In this document: positions 5,904 to 10,369 of the stretch, piece by piece
How the letters are laid out: every line of letters starts with the position of its first letter
Numbering within the stretch: position 1 is the stretch's first letter
Source of the DNA: CANHEE01 sp043777755
GTDB taxonomy: Bacteria > Bacteroidota > Bacteroidia > Chitinophagales > Saprospiraceae
Length of the DNA: 10,369 bases
Direction: 5' to 3'
Assembly (NCBI GenBank): GCA_043777755.1
Contig: JAYWHK010000130.1
Location: 1 to 10,369 of the forward strand
Notes under the pieces: model-generated
What the model was told of the DNA's origin: nothing
The model's input: only the letters and a program-made list of their open reading frames with translations
The model's database searches: none
Program-made: the position numbers and the translations under genes

Positions 5904-6575
5904 ATGATTTTTCCAATTGGCGATGACAATGTAAAAGGCGGAAGTTTCCCAATCTTTAGCTATTTATTTATTGTTTTAAATGTTGCAGTTTTCGGATATG
6001 AAGTTTCGCTCCAACCAGCGCAACTTGACCTTTTTATTGAAAATTTTGGTGTGATTCCCGTAGAGATTACGATGCATCAAACTGATTTCCAGACACTTAT
6101 CACTTCCATGTTTTTACATGGTGGTTGGATGCACCTCATTGGGAATATGCTTTTCCTTTGGGTTTTTGCAGACAATATTGAAGCCGTGATAGGGAATTTT
6201 CGATTTTTCATTTTCTATATGGTAGGAGGTATTTTAGCTGGATTTGCTCAGATATTTGTAGCTCCCTACAGCGAAATTCCTTGCGTTGGTGCAAGCGGCG
6301 CAATTTCTGCTGTCTTGGGCGCATACTTAATCATGTTTCCAGCTTCAAAAATCAAAATATGGGCATTTATTTTCTTTACATTTAGAGTACCCGCCCTGTT
6401 GTTTTTAGTATTTTGGGGCGCAGAACAATTTATGAGTGGCATAGGAAGTCTTTCTGAAGTGCTTGGAGAATCGGGCGGTGTTGCGTTTTGGGCGCATATT
6501 GGCGGTTTTGTCTTTGGAATTGTTGCAGGTATTTATTACAGAAATACGCTAAAGACAGCGGAGCGTTATGTGTAA
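5904..6575 (+). CDS. Rhomboid-family intramembrane serine protease
   Basis: Integral membrane protein of 223 residues with about six hydrophobic helices; cleaves transmembrane segments of other proteins inside the bilayer. The catalytic dyad is visible: Ser131 in GASGAISAVLGAY (129-141) and His198 in AHIGGFVFG (197-205). HGGWMHLIGNMLFLW (72-86) is the conserved helix-2 motif, with His77 and Asn81 helping to form the oxyanion hole. No extra soluble domain is present, so it is a minimal rhomboid of normal length. The first residues MIFPIGDDN are typical for this type and support the start. It is divergently transcribed from the sigma/anti-sigma operon and has its own promoter and terminator. 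The substrate is unknown; the one-helix anti-sigma candidate next door is a possible but unproven target. Confidence 0.93.
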   Translation: MIFPIGDDNVKGGSFPIFSYLFIVLNVAVFGYEVSLQPAQLDLFIENFGVIPVEITMHQTDFQTLITSMFLHGGWMHLIGNMLFLWVFADNIEAVIGNFRFFIFYMVGGILAGFAQIFVAPYSEIPCVGASGAISAVLGAYLIMFPASKIKIWAFIFFTFRVPALLFLVFWGAEQFMSGIGSLSEVLGESGGVAFWAHIGGFVFGIVAGIYYRNTLKTAERYV

Positions 6576-6599
6576 GATCAAACGCTTTTTGTAAGTTTA

Positions 6600-6634
6600 A
6601 AAAATAGCTATTGGAAAATCCAGTAGCTATTTTT
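6600..6634 (+). terminator. Intrinsic terminator of the rhomboid gene
   Basis: AAAAATAGCTATTGGA (6600-6615) pairs over its whole length, with one G-U pair, with TCCAGTAGCTATTTTT (6619-6634) around an AAA loop, and the descending arm ends in five T residues. It starts 25 bases after the rhomboid stop codon. Because the stem begins with A residues, it also has the form of a bidirectional terminator. Confidence 0.85.
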
Positions 6635-6969
6635 ATGTCATTTTTCATGAAAAATAATTAAAGGAAAATTAATTAAATTTTGTAAAAATTAAAATATTAT
6701 TCAATAATTCTGTTTGCTAAATAACATTAAAACTGATTATCAATCAATTGTGAATTTTATTTTTTATAAAACAAAATAAAAAGTTTATGCAATATAAAAT
6801 CTATTTAATTTAAAAATAAGAAATTTATTTTCCATGTCACAAAAATGTGACTTTTATTAAAATTACAAGTCTAATTGTTAATAAACCTTAAGACACTCTT
6901 ATTAAAACGATAAATTTAATTTTTTCTCTTAAAATTTTTCACAAAATTTAAAATTTAAAAACATTTATT
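6635..6969. other. Long AT-rich leader region upstream of mscS
   Basis: These 335 bases hold no plausible gene and are extremely AT-rich. The only distinct structure is the inverted/direct repeat at 6833-6851. No full Bacteroidota promoter is recognised: TAAATTTA at 6911-6918 is one base off a -7 element but lacks a partner. The rest is A/T tracts with several AAAATTT copies just before the mscS start. The promoter of mscS must lie here but cannot be placed with confidence. Confidence 0.5.
6833..6851 (+). promoter_or_regulatory. Repeat motif upstream of mscS shared with the asparaginase gene
   Basis: CATGTCACAAAAATGT (6833-6848) is an exact 16-base match to 3440-3455 upstream of the asparaginase gene, at a similar distance from the start codon (136 versus 148 bases). 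ATGTCAC (6834) and ATGTGAC (6845) are 11 bases apart as near-direct repeats. Here the site is also a perfect inverted repeat, GTCACA-AAAA-TGTGAC (6836-6851). A common DNA-binding regulator is inferred. Confidence 0.4.
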
Positions 6970-7788
6970 ATGGAAAATGTAAATTCGTTCCTAACAACGT
7001 ACACCCAAATGGCACTTGGCTACCTACCAAAAGTAGTGTTAGCACTTTTAACACTTTTAATCGGTTTTTGGATTATTAGTAGAATTACAAACTATGTCAC
7101 AAGTGGTCTTCAAAAAACAGGAACAGACGCTACAGTAAGCCGTTTTTTGGCTTCTTTGGTCAATGTCGGAATGAAAATCATGCTTTTATTGAGCGTGGCA
7201 GGAATGTTTGGTATTGAAACAACTTCGTTTATTGCTATTTTTACAGCATTGGTTTTTGCCATTGGAACAGCACTTTCTGGTAGTATTGGACATTTTGCAA
7301 GTGGCGTGATGTTGCTTGTTTTTCGACCATACAAAGTTGGCGATTTGGTTTCTTTGCAAGGACAAACGGGCGATGTAGAAGATGTACAGGTGTTTAACAC
7401 CATCATTCGTACGCCTGACAACAAGCGCATCATCATTCCAAACGGTGTCGTTACCAGTGGAATCATTACTAATATCTCAGGTCAAGGTACTATTCGTGTA
7501 GATATGACTTATGGCATTGCTGGCGATGCCAGTGTGGATAAAGCACGTCTTGCCATTCAAGAAGTGGCGAACAGCTGCCCTACTTGTTTGAAAAATCCAC
7601 CCGTGGACATTTATGTGAACAGCCTAAAAGTTGGTATTATTGAATTGGCAGTTCGTCCGTGGTGCAATAGTGCGCATTATTGGGACACTTATTTTTATTT
7701 TCAAGAAAATATCCTCAGATCCTTTGAGCGACACGGCATTGCTGCACCTAAACCAGCGATGGACGTTGTTGTCGTAAAAAGGGACTAA
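6970..7788 (+). CDS. mscS: Small-conductance mechanosensitive channel (MscS type)
   Basis: Protein of 272 residues that opens under membrane tension to release solutes during hypo-osmotic shock; acts as a homoheptamer in the inner membrane. Three helices are visible: about 18-40, 60-82 and 86-118. The third is the pore helix with the Gly/Ala-rich pattern FAIGTALSGSIGHFASGVML (96-115). The beta domain follows: RPYKVGDLVSLQGQTGDVEDV (119-139), FNTIIRTPDNKRIIIPNG (142-159) and TNIS (167-170), the hallmark MscS segment. The C-terminal alpha/beta domain (about 175-265) closes with PAPKPAMDV-type residues near 259-266. Length is close to E. coli MscS (286), with no extra sensor domain. The gene is a separate unit with a long AT-rich leader and hairpins downstream. 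Confidence 0.93.
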   Translation: MENVNSFLTTYTQMALGYLPKVVLALLTLLIGFWIISRITNYVTSGLQKTGTDATVSRFLASLVNVGMKIMLLLSVAGMFGIETTSFIAIFTALVFAIGTALSGSIGHFASGVMLLVFRPYKVGDLVSLQGQTGDVEDVQVFNTIIRTPDNKRIIIPNGVVTSGIITNISGQGTIRVDMTYGIAGDASVDKARLAIQEVANSCPTCLKNPPVDIYVNSLKVGIIELAVRPWCNSAHYWDTYFYFQENILRSFERHGIAAPKPAMDVVVVKRD

Positions 7789-7801
7789 CCTTCTATTATA
7801 T

Positions 7802-7826
7802 ATAACTCCCTCACCTTGCGAGTTAT
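7802..7826 (+). terminator. Weak hairpin after mscS
   Basis: ATAACTC (7802-7808) pairs with GAGTTAT (7820-7826) over seven bases around an 11-base loop, 13 bases past the mscS stop codon. Only CGTTTTATC follows, so alone it would be a poor terminator. It may act together with the stronger hairpin at 7844-7880. Confidence 0.4.
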
Positions 7827-7843
7827 CGTTTTATCTCTAATTG

Positions 7844-7880
7844 GCTCTGCAACGCTTAACGGTGTTGTGGGGCTTTTTTA
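7844..7880 (+). terminator. Intrinsic terminator downstream of mscS
   Basis: GCTCTGCAACGC (7844-7855) pairs with GTGTTGTGGGGC (7862-7873) over 12 pairs, several of them G-U, around TTAACG. Six T residues follow at 7874-7879. The orientation fits termination of mscS and insulates the M16 gene, whose own promoter lies 40 bases further on. Confidence 0.8.
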
Positions 7881-7916
7881 TGAATCCAATTTTTGAATTA
7901 ATACCACAAAAATTAT

Positions 7917-7946
7917 GTTGAAATAATAAAAAATCCTTTATATTTG
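7917..7946 (+). promoter_or_regulatory. Promoter of the M16 peptidase gene
   Basis: TATATTTG (7939-7946) is a full -7 match. GTTG (7917-7920), one base off TTTG, lies 18 bases upstream. Transcription should begin near 7953, giving a leader of about 22 bases before the ATG at 7975. The site supports 7975 as the original start codon, although the frame is now broken by the A tract that follows. Confidence 0.6.
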
Positions 7947-7977
7947 CTTTTTAAAACCTAAAAATTATATTGTTATG

Positions 7978-7987
7978 AAAAAAAAAA
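7978..7987 (+). other. Ten-A tract that breaks the M16 start
   Basis: Ten consecutive A residues follow directly after the ATG at 7975. One base fewer joins the start codon to the signal peptide in frame. Such tracts are prone to replication slippage, to transcriptional slippage that restores the frame in part of the mRNA, and to base-calling errors. The frame offset is seen directly; which explanation applies is open. Confidence 0.75.
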
Positions 7988-8675
7988 TTGAGTCTTATTT
8001 TTTTATGCTTATGCGGTTTGCAATCACTTATTTTGGCACAAAAAAGTCCAAAATTAAGTGAAATCTTGCCTTTGGATTCGCAAATTGTACACAAAACGCT
8101 GCCAAATGGTTTGTCTTACTACATTTATAAAAATGCCAAACCTGAAAACAATTGTCAGATTCGTTTGCTGGTAAAAGCGGGTTCTTTACAAGAGGAAAAC
8201 AACGAACAAGGTGTGGCTCATTTTGTAGAACACATGGCTTTTAATGGTACAAAAAACTTTCCTAAACGAAAAATTATAGAAGAATTGGAGTTGATGGGCA
8301 ATAAATTTGGGGCAGATATTAACGCTTCTACGTATTTTGACAGAACCGTTTATATGCTCGAAGTACCTTCTAAAACCAATGAAAAAATAGACAAAGGCTT
8401 GCAAATCATCAGCGATTGGGCGTTTAACATTAGTTTTGATGCCGAAGAAGTGGAAAAAGAAAAAGGCGTTGTGTTGGCGGAGCGTCGTGGTCGAAAAAGT
8501 GCAAGTGAGCAATATCAAAAGCAAATGACTGCGCTTGCGATGAACAATAGTCGCCATACAGAACGCTACCCTATTGGCGATTCTTTGACGATTTTTAACG
8601 CCACGCCAGCATTGTTACAAAATTTTTACCGCACTTGGTATCGTCCTAATTTGATGAGCGTGATTGTCGTTGGTG

Positions 8676-8695
8676 ATTTTGAAAGACAAAGAAAA
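8676..8695 (+). other. Probable junction of an out-of-frame internal deletion in the M16 gene
   Basis: Upstream of this point the frame gives SVIVVGDF, the end of a conserved M16 strand. Directly after it, a different frame gives KDKEKTSFVLDY, which in PqqL-like proteins lies roughly 40-60 residues further on. The intervening helix and linker of the M16_C domain are absent, and the frame moves by one base. The junction zone GAAAGACAAAGAAAAAAC is A-rich and could reflect joining at short similar sequences. Confidence 0.65.
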
Positions 8696-10369
8696 AACTT
8701 CTTTTGTCTTAGATTATCACAATCGCCAAACTTTTAAGTCAGATTCTTCCTTGCGTGAATTTAGAGAAGTACAAATATTTTCTCTTGCCAACTCGTTGAT
8801 TAACAGGTATTTGTATGAAGAAAATCAAAAATCTAAACCACCTTTTTTACAATGTTCTTTTTATCCTTCTTTTGTGGACAAAACACAAATGGACATGGTT
8901 TTTAAAGTAGTTTTAAAAGAACAAGACATTGTTTCGGGCATCAAAGCGATGTTCGTCGAGCGTAAAAAACTAATGCAATATCAGTTTCCAAAAGAGCAAT
9001 TAGAGCAAATCCGTTTTAATTATTTGAAGTCTTACGATAATGCCTTACAAGAGTTTTCAAACACCACTAACGAGGTTTGGGTCAGTGCTTTTTTAAACAG
9101 CGCTTTTGAAAAAACACCTATTTATGACTCAAAAAAAACTGTTCTTTTTATAAAAAAAATATTATCCGAAATCAGTATCGAAGAAGTCAATCAACAAGTA
9201 CAAAAAATACTTGCACCACAAAAAAGTGGTTTTATGATGTATTACGGTATGTACAAAGAAGGTGTGCAAACACCGAATGATTATCTGCTAAAAAATATCA
9301 TGCAACAAGTTGATAATGAAACAGTTGGTAATATTATTGATATAAAATCTGACAAAAAATTATTATCAAAAACACCAACGCCTGTTGCTTTTTCTAAAAA
9401 AATAAACAAGCAATTGACTCAAGGAAATGCCGAAAATCCATCTTTGTTTTTGACAGAATATGACTATAAAAATGGCGCAAAAGTCGTCGTTTTGCCAACA
9501 AAATTTAAAGAAGATGAAGTCTTGTTTTCGGCATACAGCGAAGGCGGACACGGAAAAGCAAGTTTTGAAAACCGTTTTAATGCCAGTTACGCTGCAAGAA
9601 TCATTGGCAACAGCGGTTTGAGCGATATGACACCAACTGAATTTAGAAACCTTTCTTTTGGAAAATTTTCTTCTGTCAGTCCTTCCGTTTCAGAAAATCA
9701 AGAACGAATTGGTGGTTCTTTTATAACGAAAGATGCTGACTTTTTCTTCCAAAACCTTTATGCCACTTTTCTTTTTCCGAGAAAAGACGAAGCTGTTTTT
9801 GAAAAATTTATTGTTTCGCAAAAACAGAACATTACCAATAGAAAATTACAACCTAATGTCGCTTTTTACGATACACTCTCCGCTTTGAAATCAAACTTCA
9901 ACCCAAGGGCGAAAGGCATGACCTTAGAAGATGTTGAGCGATTGAATTTAGATAAAATGCTTAATTTTTACAAAGAAAGATTCCAAAATGGTAGCGATTT
10001 TACGTATTTTTTTGTAGGAAATACTGATTTGATTCCAGATTTTGAAGAATATTTGAATACCTATATTGGTTCTTTATCGCCACAAAAAGACAAAGACAAA
10101 AGTGTTGATTTTGATTACAAAACGCCCGAAGGCAAGTACGAAATCGTAAAAGCTGATGCAACAGAACCTCAAAACAAAGTAGAAATTTATCTTTCTGGCA
10201 AACAAAAATACAATCGAAAAAACCGTCAGCAACTTGAAATGCTGACAAACATAATCGAAAGTAAGTTGTTGATTGAGCTTCGAGAAGAAAAAAGTGCTGT
10301 TTATGGCGTGAGTTGTTATGGAAATATTGATAGCGATAATCGTTACAAAATTTCCGTTAATTTCGGCTG

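Larger units (their letters stand above)
7975..10369 (+). pseudogene. M16-family (pitrilysin/PqqL-like) zinc peptidase, broken by two frame disruptions, right end cut by window
   Basis: Family of exported or periplasmic proteases, normally about 930-950 residues made of two M16 plus M16_C pairs. The ATG at 7975 is followed by ten A residues; with nine, the reading would be M-K-K-K-L-S-L-I-F-L and a textbook Sec signal peptide ending in LAQ. As written, the ATG frame hits a stop after about 25 codons, and the M16 frame begins out of phase at 7988. That frame carries the inverted zinc motif HFVEH (8222-8236) and the third ligand Glu in EKGVVLAERR (8459-8488). It runs to VVGDFERQ, then shifts to a stop at 8737. 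The family sequence resumes one frame over from 8682 (KDKEKTSF) and stays open for 562 codons to the edge, including the final LIELREEKSAVYGVS. Segments normally between VGDF and DKE, some 40-60 residues, are missing. Sequencing or assembly error cannot be excluded. Confidence 0.85.

Noticed and set aside
6836..6851. CRP-like site GTCACA-N4-TGTGAC.
   Set aside because: The half-sites are in the reverse order to the CRP consensus TGTGA-N6-TCACA and the spacing differs. Kept only as an unassigned inverted repeat.
7988..8737. A TTG-initiated 249-residue complete protein from 7988.
   Set aside because: It would lack the positively charged start of its signal peptide, end in an unrelated tail after VGDFERQ, and ignore the ATG, promoter and long in-family frame downstream. 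It is better read as the middle of a broken M16 gene.
1..10369. CRISPR array, tRNA, rRNA, phage or defence genes.
   Set aside because: No regularly spaced short repeats, no cloverleaf or rRNA-like sequence, and no protein with such domains was found on either strand.

Overview
The window looks like chromosomal DNA from a member of the Bacteroidota. It is strongly AT-rich, genes lack a recognisable Shine-Dalgarno sequence, and several upstream regions carry the Bacteroidota vegetative promoter pattern (TTTG, 18-20 bases, TAnnTTTG). The gene content also fits: an ECF sigma factor with a small membrane protein, a very long M1 peptidase, a Tat-exported glycosylasparaginase and an M16 peptidase. 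The order cannot be fixed by eye; a Cytophagales-like lineage is only a guess.

Layout from left to right. Bases 1-100 hold an outward (leftward) promoter for a gene outside the window, with an 18-base palindrome where its transcript should begin. Bases 105-3233 (minus strand) hold an M1-family metallopeptidase with a signal peptide, a complete zinc site and a C-terminal half that resembles an outer-membrane beta-barrel, followed by a clean terminator. Bases 3234-3588 form a divergent intergenic region with the first copy of a 98-base repeat, a direct-repeat regulatory motif and a perfect inverted repeat just before the next start codon. Bases 3589-4539 (plus) encode the glycosylasparaginase. 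A hairpin terminator and the second copy of the 98-base repeat follow, so the repeats flank this gene in direct orientation. Bases 4822-5742 (minus) are a two-gene operon: ECF-type sigma factor, then a one-helix membrane protein that is probably its anti-sigma factor. Divergent from it, 5904-6575 (plus) is a rhomboid intramembrane serine protease with its own promoter and terminator. Bases 6970-7788 (plus) encode a small MscS-type mechanosensitive channel, followed by one or two hairpins. From 7975 to the right edge is an M16 (pitrilysin/PqqL-like) zinc peptidase gene that is broken twice: a ten-A tract just after the ATG puts the signal peptide out of frame, and an out-of-frame internal deletion of roughly 40-60 codons lies near 8681-8695. 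The rest of the frame is open to the edge.

Most of the products act in the envelope: three exported hydrolases (M1, glycosylasparaginase, M16), a membrane protease, a tension-gated channel and an envelope-type sigma/anti-sigma pair. This suggests peptide and glycopeptide processing in the periplasm or at the surface plus envelope-stress sensing, but the genes are mostly separate transcription units and nothing ties them into one pathway. I see no CRISPR array, tRNA, rRNA, transposase or phage gene. The most noteworthy items are the unclassified repeat pair, the doubly broken M16 gene, the shared upstream motif of the asparaginase and mscS genes, and the peptidase-barrel fusion.
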